A stretch of DNA of 42,691 bases, from assembly GCA_021372245.1 (NCBI GenBank), contig JAJFUV010000077.1:1-42691 (forward strand). The letters run 5' to 3'. Source of the stretch: Terriglobales bacterium. GTDB lineage: Bacteria; Acidobacteriota; Terriglobia; Bryobacterales; Bryobacteraceae. How positions within the stretch are numbered: the stretch's first letter is position 1; each line of letters starts with the position of its first letter. The position numbers were made by a program, and so were the translations under genes. Shown one piece after another: positions 26,384-33,940 of this stretch. The notes beneath the pieces were generated by a model. That model saw nothing but the letters and a program-made list of their open reading frames with translations. It was not told the DNA's origin and ran no database searches.

Positions 26384-27613
26384 CTAACCCACCCATCGGG
26401 GGAAATCGGCTCCGTTGCCGTTGATGCCGCCGGTGAGCCGACGTTGGTGTTTCCCGTCTCGATCCATCACCCAGATGGCAGGATTCTCTCCGGTTTTGGC
26501 GCGGCAGAAAAGGATGCGCTTACTGTCGCGAGACCAGTCGGGGCGGAAATCCCACTGCGGCGGATCGCTCTGAGTCAGCGGCGTGCTGGAGCCGTCCTCG
26601 GGATTGAGGAAGCAGATCTGTGTCCCGCCCCGGGCCAGTTCGGGCTTGAAATCGCGGTTGAAGTGATTTGTGTCGGGCCGATTCGGTTGGAACTCCCACG
26701 GCACTTTGGAGTTCGCCAACCGCCGGGCGTATAGAATACCGGACCCGTCCGGCGCCCACCTGGGCATGATGGAACCGTCGCCCGGATTGTCGGGCCGACC
26801 GAAGGAGGACGCGAACCACGCGGACTCCCCTTGGGTCAACTGCCGGTTCATGGATCCATCGGGCCGGCTGATCCAGATGTCGGACCAGTCGTGGCCCGGA
26901 TCGGTCTTCGGTTCGCACACCTGGAATAGCACCCACCGGCTGTCCGGCGACCAACTGGTGCCGAAGTAGATGTACCCCTTGCGTCCCGCAACCGCCACGC
27001 GATTCGATCCGTCGATGCGCGCGGTGTGTATGTTGTAGTCCGCATGAAACGCAATACGTGCGCCGTCCGGGCTCACACTCACGCCGTAGACGTATTCGTC
27101 GGGCTTGGTGATGGCGTGCCCGCGCGTGCCGTCCAGGTCCATGCCGAACAGTTGCTCCCGCCCGCCGAAGTTCACGCCCACCAGCATCCGCTCCTCATCC
27201 GGCAGCAGCGCGCAGGGAGCATAGAAAGGCGCGATGCGGTTCTTTCGGGCGATCTCGGTGAGCCGGCCAGTCGGAAGGTCGCAGATCCAGATGTGCGTGC
27301 GGCTCTTGGGGTAGAAGACGGTGAACGGCTTTGTCTTCCAGTCCTCGTCCATCTCGATGCTCAGCAGCAGAGCACGGCGCCCGTCCCGAAAGAAATCGTA
27401 GGCGCCCCAACCGGTGTGGTTCGGCCGTCCAAAATCGTAGACCCGCAGGCCGTTCCCGTCGGCGTTCATGAAGGCAAGCCGCTCGCCGCCTCCGAACATC
27501 CCGGATATTCCGCGCGCCTTGAAAACGAAGCTGCCACCGGGCGTGCCGGCAATCGCCGCAGCCGGGGTCGCGGCCAGGAGTTTCAGGGCATCGCGCCGGA
27601 GCATGGTGTGCAT
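26384..27613 (-). CDS. Tat-exported beta-propeller (TolB/PD40-like) protein
   Basis: The protein has a twin-arginine-type leader (MLRRDALKLLAATPAAAIAG) followed by repeated WD40-like/PD40 blades: YVYGVSVSPDGARIAFHADY, YFGTSWSPDSRWVLFQV, IMPRWAPDGSGILYARR and DFRPDWSRDSKRILFCRAKT. It most resembles the seven-bladed propellers of TolB and oligogalacturonate-lyase-like proteins, with a conserved HADYNIHTARIDGSNRV stretch. I chose the ATG at 27613; an ATG at 27604 and a TTG at 27637 are alternatives. It is divergent from the Gfo/Idh oxidoreductase gene, so the two may share a control region. It may be a periplasmic polysaccharide-active or sugar-sensing protein; catalysis is unproven. Confidence 0.82.
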   Translation of the reverse strand: MHTMLRRDALKLLAATPAAAIAGTPGGSFVFKARGISGMFGGGERLAFMNADGNGLRVYDFGRPNHTGWGAYDFFRDGRRALLLSIEMDEDWKTKPFTVFYPKSRTHIWICDLPTGRLTEIARKNRIAPFYAPCALLPDEERMLVGVNFGGREQLFGMDLDGTRGHAITKPDEYVYGVSVSPDGARIAFHADYNIHTARIDGSNRVAVAGRKGYIYFGTSWSPDSRWVLFQVCEPKTDPGHDWSDIWISRPDGSMNRQLTQGESAWFASSFGRPDNPGDGSIMPRWAPDGSGILYARRLANSKVPWEFQPNRPDTNHFNRDFKPELARGGTQICFLNPEDGSSTPLTQSDPPQWDFRPDWSRDSKRILFCRAKTGENPAIWVMDRDGKHQRRLTGGINGNGADFPRWVG

Positions 27614-27660
27614 TTCGTTAGCCGTCGGGCACAGCAAGTATAGTATAGGGTCAGTCTGCC
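27614..27660. promoter_or_regulatory. compact divergent promoter region
   Basis: The gap between the divergent propeller and oxidoreductase genes contains overlapping -10-like boxes: TATAGT on the plus strand (27639-27644), and TATACT on the minus strand at 27637-27642 and 27642-27647. No convincing -35 hexamer is seen in either direction. The overlap would make transcription of the two genes mutually exclusive if both are used. Confidence 0.3.
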
Positions 27661-28764
27661 ATGGCGCATAACAAAGTGAAGGTCGGCATCATCGGTTCGC
27701 AATTCGAGGCGGACATCCACGCCGCATCGTTTCAAATCATGCCGGAGGAGGCCGAGGTAGTAGCCGTCGCCTCGCCCACACCCGGCCACGCCGAGGCACT
27801 CGCCCGCCGCTACTCCATCTCGCGCGTCTTTCTCGATTACCGCGAGATGCTCCGCGAGAAAGACATCGAGATGGTCACCATCGCGGCACCGAACGGGCTC
27901 CACAAGCAGATGGCCTGCGACATCGCCGCGGCGGGCAAGCACGTGGTCTGCGAAAAGCCCCTGGCCATGACCACGGCCGAAGCCAGCGAGATGATCGATG
28001 TGTGCAAGCGCCACGGCGTCCTGCTGCTATACGCCGAGGAGTTGTTCTTCACTCCCAAGTACGTCAAAGCCAAGGAAATGGCCGATCAGGGCGCTTTCGG
28101 CAAAGTGCACCTGGTCAAGCAGAGCGAGAAGCACTCAGGACCCCACAGTCCCTGGTTCTGGGACGTGGAACGTTCCGGCGGTGGTGTCTGGATGGATATG
28201 GGCTGCCACGGCATCGCGTTCTGTTACTGGTTCCTTGGCCGTCCTAAAATCGAGTCCGTTTACTGCCAGATGGGCACCTACGTCCATCGGGACAAGACGC
28301 AGGGCGAAGATGAGGTCGTCGGCATTCTCGAATTCGCGAACGGCGCCGTGGGCATCGTCGAGAACAGTTGGACGCGGCGCGGCGGAATGGACGACCGCAT
28401 CGAGGTTTACGGTGACGCAGGTCTCACTTACGCCAACCTTCATATGGGCAACGCGCTGCCAACGTACAGCGAGACGGGTTACGGCTATGCGGTAGAGAAG
28501 GCGTCCACCACCATTGGGTGGAGTTATCCTGTATTCGAGGAGTTGTGGAATTACGGCTTCCCGCAGGAGATGCGCCACTTTGCGCGCTGCGTGCGCGGCA
28601 AGGAGACGCCCCAAGCAACCGGTGAAGACGGCCTCGTTGTGATGGAGGCCCTCTGCGCGGGTTACGCTTCCGCCGGTAGAGGTTCCAAGGTGGCGTTACC
28701 GTTCGACGCTTCCGGTTTGCACAAACCGATTGATGCCTGGCTGGGGAGCAGATCCGAATACTGA
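27661..28764 (+). CDS. Gfo/Idh/MocA family NAD(P)-dependent oxidoreductase
   Basis: The 367-aa enzyme has an N-terminal Rossmann fold (KVKVGIIGSQFEADIHAASF; the usual GxGxxG is altered to GIIGSQF) and the family hallmark CEKPLAM with K99. The C-terminal beta-sheet domain contains GGGVWMDMGCHGIAFCYWFL with the His expected at the active site. Family members oxidise or epimerise sugars, inositols and amino-sugar derivatives in the cytosol. Its stop shares one base with the start of the SIS-domain gene, and the ROK kinase follows with a 4-bp overlap, so the three form a coupled catabolic operon. Confidence 0.92.
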   Translation: MAHNKVKVGIIGSQFEADIHAASFQIMPEEAEVVAVASPTPGHAEALARRYSISRVFLDYREMLREKDIEMVTIAAPNGLHKQMACDIAAAGKHVVCEKPLAMTTAEASEMIDVCKRHGVLLLYAEELFFTPKYVKAKEMADQGAFGKVHLVKQSEKHSGPHSPWFWDVERSGGGVWMDMGCHGIAFCYWFLGRPKIESVYCQMGTYVHRDKTQGEDEVVGILEFANGAVGIVENSWTRRGGMDDRIEVYGDAGLTYANLHMGNALPTYSETGYGYAVEKASTTIGWSYPVFEELWNYGFPQEMRHFARCVRGKETPQATGEDGLVVMEALCAGYASAGRGSKVALPFDASGLHKPIDAWLGSRSEY

Positions 28765-29789
28765 TGACAAACCGAATGATAGACAACATCCTGAGCCAGC
28801 CGCTGTCGCTCACCGAGGCGTGCGCGTGGCAGTTCGGCGATGGCGCGCCGGCTCTCGCCGCTGCCGCGTCAGTGCTGCGAGGCGTGCGCCGCATCGTTTT
28901 CACGGGCATGGGCACTTCGCTCTTCGCGACCTTGCCGGCCACCTGTTTCCTCCAGGCGCGGGGAATCTGCGCGGAGGCTGTGGACTCCTCGGAGTTGCTC
29001 CACTTCCTTCATCCGTCGATCCGTCCCGGCGATGCAGTAGTCGTGGTGAGCCGCTCTGGAGAGAGCGCCGAAGTAGTGAAGCTTCTGCCTTTACTTGGCG
29101 AGCGCGGCCTACCCGTTGTTGGCCTGACGAACTTCGCCGACAGTAAGCTGGCCCGCCAGTCCACGCATGCGCTGGCGATGAAATGCCGGGCGGACCGCAT
29201 GGTGGCCGTGCAAAGCTACACGAGCAGCCTGACCGTGCTCATGCTGCTGGCCGCCTCCGTAATGAACGATCCACTGGACCCCTGGCGGGCAGCCATTGAA
29301 AAGACCGTTCAGCAGCTAGAGGTGGAGACCCGCAAGCAAATCGCGGCTAAGGACGAATGGACCGGCTTTCTTTCAGACGCGGAAGTCGTCTATCTGTTGG
29401 GACGCGGGCCGTCGCTTGCCTCTTGTCACGAGGGCGCTCTGCTGTTCCACGAATCCTGCCGTCTCCCGGCCATAGGGATGTCCACAGGACAGTTCCGGCA
29501 CGGGGTCGTCGAAGTGGTGGACCGCCGGACTCGCGCCATTGTCTTCGCTTCACAGAACGGCACCGAGGAACTCGATCTGGCGCTGGCAGGCGATTTGCAT
29601 TCGATGGGCGCTCAAGTGCGTGTCTGCCGGGGTCATGCGCCGGCTCCGGGACTGGAGACTATCCTGGAAATCTTACCGATGCAGGTGGCGGCTTGCTATC
29701 TAGCACAGGCCAAGGGATGGGAGCCGGGCGATTTCCGCCACTCGACCCTGGTCACGGATACGGAGGTCGGATTCCGGCATAGTTCATGA
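28764..29789 (+). CDS. SIS-domain sugar isomerase/deaminase-like protein
   Basis: The 341-aa protein consists of two SIS domains: the first near residues 40-180 with IVFTGMGTSLFATLPATCFL and VVVVSRSGESAEVVKLLPLL, the second with VYLLGRGPSLASCHEGALLF and the HESCRLPAIGMSTGQFRHG segment. This is the layout of the isomerase half of glucosamine-6-phosphate synthase and of AgaS-like aminosugar-phosphate isomerase/deaminases. There is no glutaminase domain, so a catabolic role is more likely. It is coupled to the oxidoreductase upstream (1-bp overlap) and the ROK kinase downstream (4-bp overlap). The actual sugar phosphate is not evident. Confidence 0.9.
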   Translation: MTNRMIDNILSQPLSLTEACAWQFGDGAPALAAAASVLRGVRRIVFTGMGTSLFATLPATCFLQARGICAEAVDSSELLHFLHPSIRPGDAVVVVSRSGESAEVVKLLPLLGERGLPVVGLTNFADSKLARQSTHALAMKCRADRMVAVQSYTSSLTVLMLLAASVMNDPLDPWRAAIEKTVQQLEVETRKQIAAKDEWTGFLSDAEVVYLLGRGPSLASCHEGALLFHESCRLPAIGMSTGQFRHGVVEVVDRRTRAIVFASQNGTEELDLALAGDLHSMGAQVRVCRGHAPAPGLETILEILPMQVAACYLAQAKGWEPGDFRHSTLVTDTEVGFRHSS

Positions 29790-30715
29790 CGAACCGCGGC
29801 CACTGGGCGCTGGGCATCGACATTGGCGGCACTAACACCAAGGTGGCGCTGGTCGGCCGCGAGGGTCTTATCGTGGCCTTGGAGACGATCCCGACGCGTA
29901 CGGAGGGCTCGGGGGCCCAAGCTCCCGAACTGGTCCGGCGTATCGCGGAGAGTGCCGGCCGCTGTCTCCAGGGCTATCCCGCCGAAGCGGCGGGAGTGGC
30001 CGTTGCCGGTTTCGTCGACGATGGGCGCGAGTCCATGATCTACAATCCGAATTTGCCTTGGCTGGCGGATTTCCCGCTCAAGTCTGCATTGAGCCGGGCG
30101 CTCGGAATGCCCGTACTGCTTGAGGTCGACTCCAACGCGGCGTGCCTGGCCGAATACCGCTTCGGCAGCGGGCGAGGCGCGTCACGCTTCCTCTGCCTGA
30201 CAGCGGGCACCGGGCTGGGCGGCGGCATGGTTGTGAACGGCGATCTGTTGCGATTCACCGGGCAATGCCTTGGCGACGTCGGCCACGTGGTGCTCGATGC
30301 GGACGGACCGGCATGCTCCTGCGGAGGACGCGGCTGCGCCGAAGCCCTCGTCGCACAGAGCCGCATAGTTGACCAGGCGGGATGCATGGGCGGGTTGCTG
30401 GATGTGATCCAAGCAGCCCGGGAGGGACACTTGCACGCCCGGAGCGCGCTGGAGTCCGCGGGCCGAGCGCTAGGCCTGCTGGCAGCATCGCTGGCGCAGA
30501 TCTTCCAGCCTGATCGGATCGCCTTCGCGGGAGGCCTCTCGGAGGCTGGCGGCCTGGTTCTCGACGGGGCACAGATCGCTTTCTTGCGCAACAGCAGCGA
30601 CGCGAGCCGCGACCAGGTCCGCATCGTAACGGCATCTCTCGGCCGTACCTCGGGCGTCATCGGAGCCGCCGCGCCACTGCTTACCGAGGATGGGGGAACT
30701 TTCGGTCCGCCTTGA
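29786..30715 (+). CDS. ROK family sugar kinase
   Basis: The 309-aa protein has the ATP-binding LGIDIGGTNTKVAL (residues 9-22), catalytic D115 in LEVDSNAACLAEY, the second phosphate loop LTAGTGLGGGMV and the ROK zinc site H167 (GDVGHVVLD) plus C177-x-C179-x4-C184 (ACSCGGRGCAEALV). The zinc motif and absence of an HTH domain mark it as a kinase rather than a NagC-type repressor. It would phosphorylate glucose, N-acetylglucosamine, N-acetylmannosamine or a related sugar; coupling to a SIS-domain isomerase favours an aminosugar or ketose/aldose route. The 3' end overlaps the convergent DinB-like gene by 35 bp. Confidence 0.93.
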   Translation: MTNRGHWALGIDIGGTNTKVALVGREGLIVALETIPTRTEGSGAQAPELVRRIAESAGRCLQGYPAEAAGVAVAGFVDDGRESMIYNPNLPWLADFPLKSALSRALGMPVLLEVDSNAACLAEYRFGSGRGASRFLCLTAGTGLGGGMVVNGDLLRFTGQCLGDVGHVVLDADGPACSCGGRGCAEALVAQSRIVDQAGCMGGLLDVIQAAREGHLHARSALESAGRALGLLAASLAQIFQPDRIAFAGGLSEAGGLVLDGAQIAFLRNSSDASRDQVRIVTASLGRTSGVIGAAAPLLTEDGGTFGPP

Positions 30716-31325
30716 TCTCCATGATCTGCAGGATATGCCGCTGCACGTGGGTAGAGATCAGTAGAAGCCACTGATAGGCGTCGCAGCGCTCTCTCTCGAC
30801 AATGTGGCCGCGCAGATCGTCATCGGTGGTCTTCGCATAGGCCAGCATCCGTGCTTGCAGTTTGTGGAACGCTTCCAGCCCAACCTTGAGGTCGCGTAGA
30901 TCCCCTTTCGGCTTCTCCGCCGGCACCGCCTGCTGCCGTTGGCTTCTATCGATGCCATACCAGAGAACGTCGGCGTCCTTGTCCGGGCGGCCCTTGTCGC
31001 TCGGCGGCGCCTTCAGGGCCTTCTCGAGATCCTGCCAGTAGATCGGCCCGGCCACGATCAGATGATCCAGTACCTCCAGGATGTTCCAGGCGCCCGGCGC
31101 GGGACGGAATCGAACTTGCTCGCCGGAAAGGCCCCAGACTTCGTCGGCCAGCCAGTTTTCGGTCATTTCCAGGTGGGCCACCAGGCGCTGCCGTTCGAGT
31201 TTGGTCAGTGGAGCCGCCGTCATGACAACGCTGCCAATGACCAGGGCAGCGAAGAGCAGAACGCCTCGAAAACCGGCCGCTGTCATCGCCGGCTCAAGCG
31301 CGGGCGGTTGGCTGTCATTCTCCAT
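30681..31325 (-). CDS. DinB-like protein with N-terminal membrane segment
   Basis: The 214-aa protein begins with a hydrophobic segment (FRGVLLFAALVIGSVVMTA), so it is probably exported or anchored. A DinB/YfiT four-helix domain follows, with VRFRPAPGAWNILEVLDHLI (the WNILEVLDHL helix carries the first His) and the C-terminal STHVQRHILQIMEI, giving the H-x3-H pair that completes the metal triad. DinB-fold proteins include thiol transferases; substrate unknown. It is convergent with the ROK kinase gene and overlaps its end by 35 bp, which is uncommon and could produce antisense transcripts. Confidence 0.83.
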   Translation of the reverse strand: MENDSQPPALEPAMTAAGFRGVLLFAALVIGSVVMTAAPLTKLERQRLVAHLEMTENWLADEVWGLSGEQVRFRPAPGAWNILEVLDHLIVAGPIYWQDLEKALKAPPSDKGRPDKDADVLWYGIDRSQRQQAVPAEKPKGDLRDLKVGLEAFHKLQARMLAYAKTTDDDLRGHIVERERCDAYQWLLLISTHVQRHILQIMEIKADRKFPHPR

Positions 31326-31408
31326 TTATGGTCCCAGACACCAGCGATTATATCTCCGGCCTTAAAACTGGTGAATGAGCGCACCTTTCCGGGTTAAGAT
31401 TGTCCGAC

Positions 31409-33889
31409 ATGAAGACCACGCTTCTGTTTCTCCTGGCAGCCGGTCTCGCCGTGGGGGCCGGCCCGCTGCGGCTTGCCGACAACGGCAGGACAACGTATTC
31501 GATTGTCCTTTCACCGAACGCGTCCCTTTCGGAGGTACGGGCGGCTTCCGAACTCGCCCGCTTCCTGGGAGAAATGTCCGGCGCGACCTTTCCCGTCGCC
31601 CGCGATGACTCGAAGGTCCGCGGCAATCTCATCCTTCTCGGCAAAAGCGCGATCACGGAGCGGCTCCGTCTGGACGTTCCCAACGACCCGGAGGGATTCG
31701 TCATCAGGACCGCGGGCAGGCACCTGGTCATTTCCGGGGGCCGCCAGCGCGGCACCATGTACGGGGTCTACACGTTCCTTGAGAAACTCGGCTGCCGGTG
31801 GGTGGCGCGCGACGCGAGCCGCATCCCGAAAATGAAAACCATCAACGTGGCTCCGCTCAATGAAATCCAGAAACCCGCCTTCGAATATCGGGAAGTCTAC
31901 CTCGGCGAGGCCTTCGATAAAGATTGGGCCGCGCGCAACAAGACCAACGGCCAGAGCGCCCCGTTGGACGCCTCTACCGGCGGAAAGATACAGTATTTCC
32001 CCTTTGTCCATTCCTTCTATGCGCTGGTCCCGCCCGGGAAATACTTCAAGGATCACCCTGAGTACTTTTCGGTGGTCGACGGCGCCCGGCGCGGCGAGCA
32101 GGCGCAACTCTGCCTCACCAACCCGGACGTCCTCCGCATCGCCATCGAAACCGTGCGAGGCTGGCTGAACGAGCATCCCGAGGCGACCATCTGCTCGGTC
32201 TCGCAGAACGACTACATGGGCCAGTGCGAGTGCGAAAACTGCCGGCGAGTGGAGCAGGAGGAAGGCGGCGCGGCCTCCGGGCCCGTAGTGCGCTTCGTCA
32301 ACGCCGTCGCGGAAGCCATCGAGAAAGATTACCCCGGCAAGCTCATCGACACCCTGGCATACGCCTACACGGAAACGGCACCTACGAAAACCCGGCCGCG
32401 CCACAACGTGCGCATACGCATGTGCCCCATCGGCGCCTGCAACGCCCACCCTTACGAGAAGTGCCCGTACAACGCCTACATCATGAAGAACCTGAGGGCG
32501 TGGTCGAAAATCACCAGTAACATCTACGTCTGGCATTACAACGCGAACTTCTCGCATTTCCTGCTGCCGGTTCCCGATTTCGACGAACTGGCTGCCGACG
32601 TGCCCATGTACAAACGCAATGGCGTGGTGGGCCTGTTCATGCAAGGCAGCTTCGCTCCTGGCGGCTCGGACGGCCCCCTGCGCGCCTACGTGCTTTCAAA
32701 GCTCCTGTGGGATACCAGGGCGGACGTGGGTAAAGCCATTGAAGAGTTTTACGACATCTACTTCGGCAAGGCTGCTGTGCCCTTGCGAGCTTACTTCGAC
32801 CAGGTGCATCGCTTGGTGCGTTTCCCGCCGGAGGGCGAGGGGCAGCATTGGTGGTGCTGCCGCGCGCCCGGATTTTCCGATGACGGCCTCGCCAAGGCTA
32901 AAGGCCTATTCCGGCAGGCGCTGGCGGCGGCAGAAAACGACGCCATCCGCGACCGCGTGCGCCGGGCTGAGCTATCCATCCGCTACTTGGAACTTCGCCG
33001 TCGGCAGACTTTCGCCATACGCGATAGCGAATACGCGCCAGTGGGTCTTGAGACTTTACGCCAGTCCTTCCCTGCGTTCATGACCGACGTGCGCCGGTTG
33101 GGCGTCAGCCACTTTGGCGAGGAGGCCGATCTCGCGAAGGACGAGAAGACTTTCGCCGAAAGTCTCAAGACCTATCCCGTGGTGACATTGGAGAACGCTG
33201 CGCTGCGTCTGGATATCGTGCCCGGCCTCAATGCCCGCGTTGTGCGCATGACCGACAAGCGCACCGGTAAGGAAGCACTCAACCAACCCGTTTCGGTGGA
33301 GATGGCCTATCCGGACCGCAGCGGCTTCAGCGTCTCCGTATACCCCGACTTTGTCAACGCGCCGCCCTACCGTGTGCAGTGGCTCGCCAAACCGGCGGAC
33401 GGCGGGCGTGAGATCACGCTCACTGGCACGACCACAGAGGGGCTCAGACTGCGCCGGGTAATCCAACTCGACGGCGAGCAAGCCCGCATGCACACGGAAA
33501 CCATCGTCGAGAACGTCTCCGGTAAGGCCGTCACGAGCGCGATACAGTCCCAGTTCGATGCCGATGGCGGCCGCATGGACTCCGCGGCGGTGGAGTTCGT
33601 GGCGCTCGACGGTAATACAGTTCGCAGGCAGATGATCGTGCCCGAAGAGCAGCCCGTGGGTGGGGAAACCTACGGCGGGCAGGGGGCGCCCAAAGGCGAG
33701 TGGCGCATCGTCAACTCCGCGACCGGCCTGGTGCTCACGAACCGCTTCACCCCCGGACAGGCGGATCGCGCCGTGCTCGACTGGTCCGGCAAGAACGCGA
33801 ACCGCGTTTCGCTCAGGCTGTGGTCGAAGAAGAAGGTCCTGCAGCCGGGGGAAACCATGCGCCTGGATGCCGACTACGAAGTCCGTTGA
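31409..33889 (+). CDS. exported DUF4838 (glycosidase-like) protein with C-terminal beta domain
   Basis: The 826-aa protein begins at an ATG giving a signal peptide (MKTTLLFLLAAGLAVGAGPL). An N-terminal alpha-glucuronidase/hexosaminidase-like domain (ASELARFLGEMSGATFPVA; MYGVYTFLEKLGCRWVARDA) is followed by the DUF4838 barrel (FPFVHSFYALVPPGKYFKDH; ATICSVSQNDYMGQ) with a Cys cluster C273-x-C275-x2-C278 and later CPIGACNAHPYEKCP. The last 250 residues are beta-rich (TLENAALRLDIVPGLNARVV). DUF4838 proteins are related to GH20/GH67-type barrels and are widespread in polysaccharide degraders, but their substrates are largely unknown. The second DUF4838 gene begins 51 bp downstream. Confidence 0.9.
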   Translation: MKTTLLFLLAAGLAVGAGPLRLADNGRTTYSIVLSPNASLSEVRAASELARFLGEMSGATFPVARDDSKVRGNLILLGKSAITERLRLDVPNDPEGFVIRTAGRHLVISGGRQRGTMYGVYTFLEKLGCRWVARDASRIPKMKTINVAPLNEIQKPAFEYREVYLGEAFDKDWAARNKTNGQSAPLDASTGGKIQYFPFVHSFYALVPPGKYFKDHPEYFSVVDGARRGEQAQLCLTNPDVLRIAIETVRGWLNEHPEATICSVSQNDYMGQCECENCRRVEQEEGGAASGPVVRFVNAVAEAIEKDYPGKLIDTLAYAYTETAPTKTRPRHNVRIRMCPIGACNAHPYEKCPYNAYIMKNLRAWSKITSNIYVWHYNANFSHFLLPVPDFDELAADVPMYKRNGVVGLFMQGSFAPGGSDGPLRAYVLSKLLWDTRADVGKAIEEFYDIYFGKAAVPLRAYFDQVHRLVRFPPEGEGQHWWCCRAPGFSDDGLAKAKGLFRQALAAAENDAIRDRVRRAELSIRYLELRRRQTFAIRDSEYAPVGLETLRQSFPAFMTDVRRLGVSHFGEEADLAKDEKTFAESLKTYPVVTLENAALRLDIVPGLNARVVRMTDKRTGKEALNQPVSVEMAYPDRSGFSVSVYPDFVNAPPYRVQWLAKPADGGREITLTGTTTEGLRLRRVIQLDGEQARMHTETIVENVSGKAVTSAIQSQFDADGGRMDSAAVEFVALDGNTVRRQMIVPEEQPVGGETYGGQGAPKGEWRIVNSATGLVLTNRFTPGQADRAVLDWSGKNANRVSLRLWSKKKVLQPGETMRLDADYEVR

Positions 33890-33940
33890 AAGCCCGATTC
33901 GAGTGTATAGTGATTTGGAGTTGGTAAGAGGGGAGAAGCG

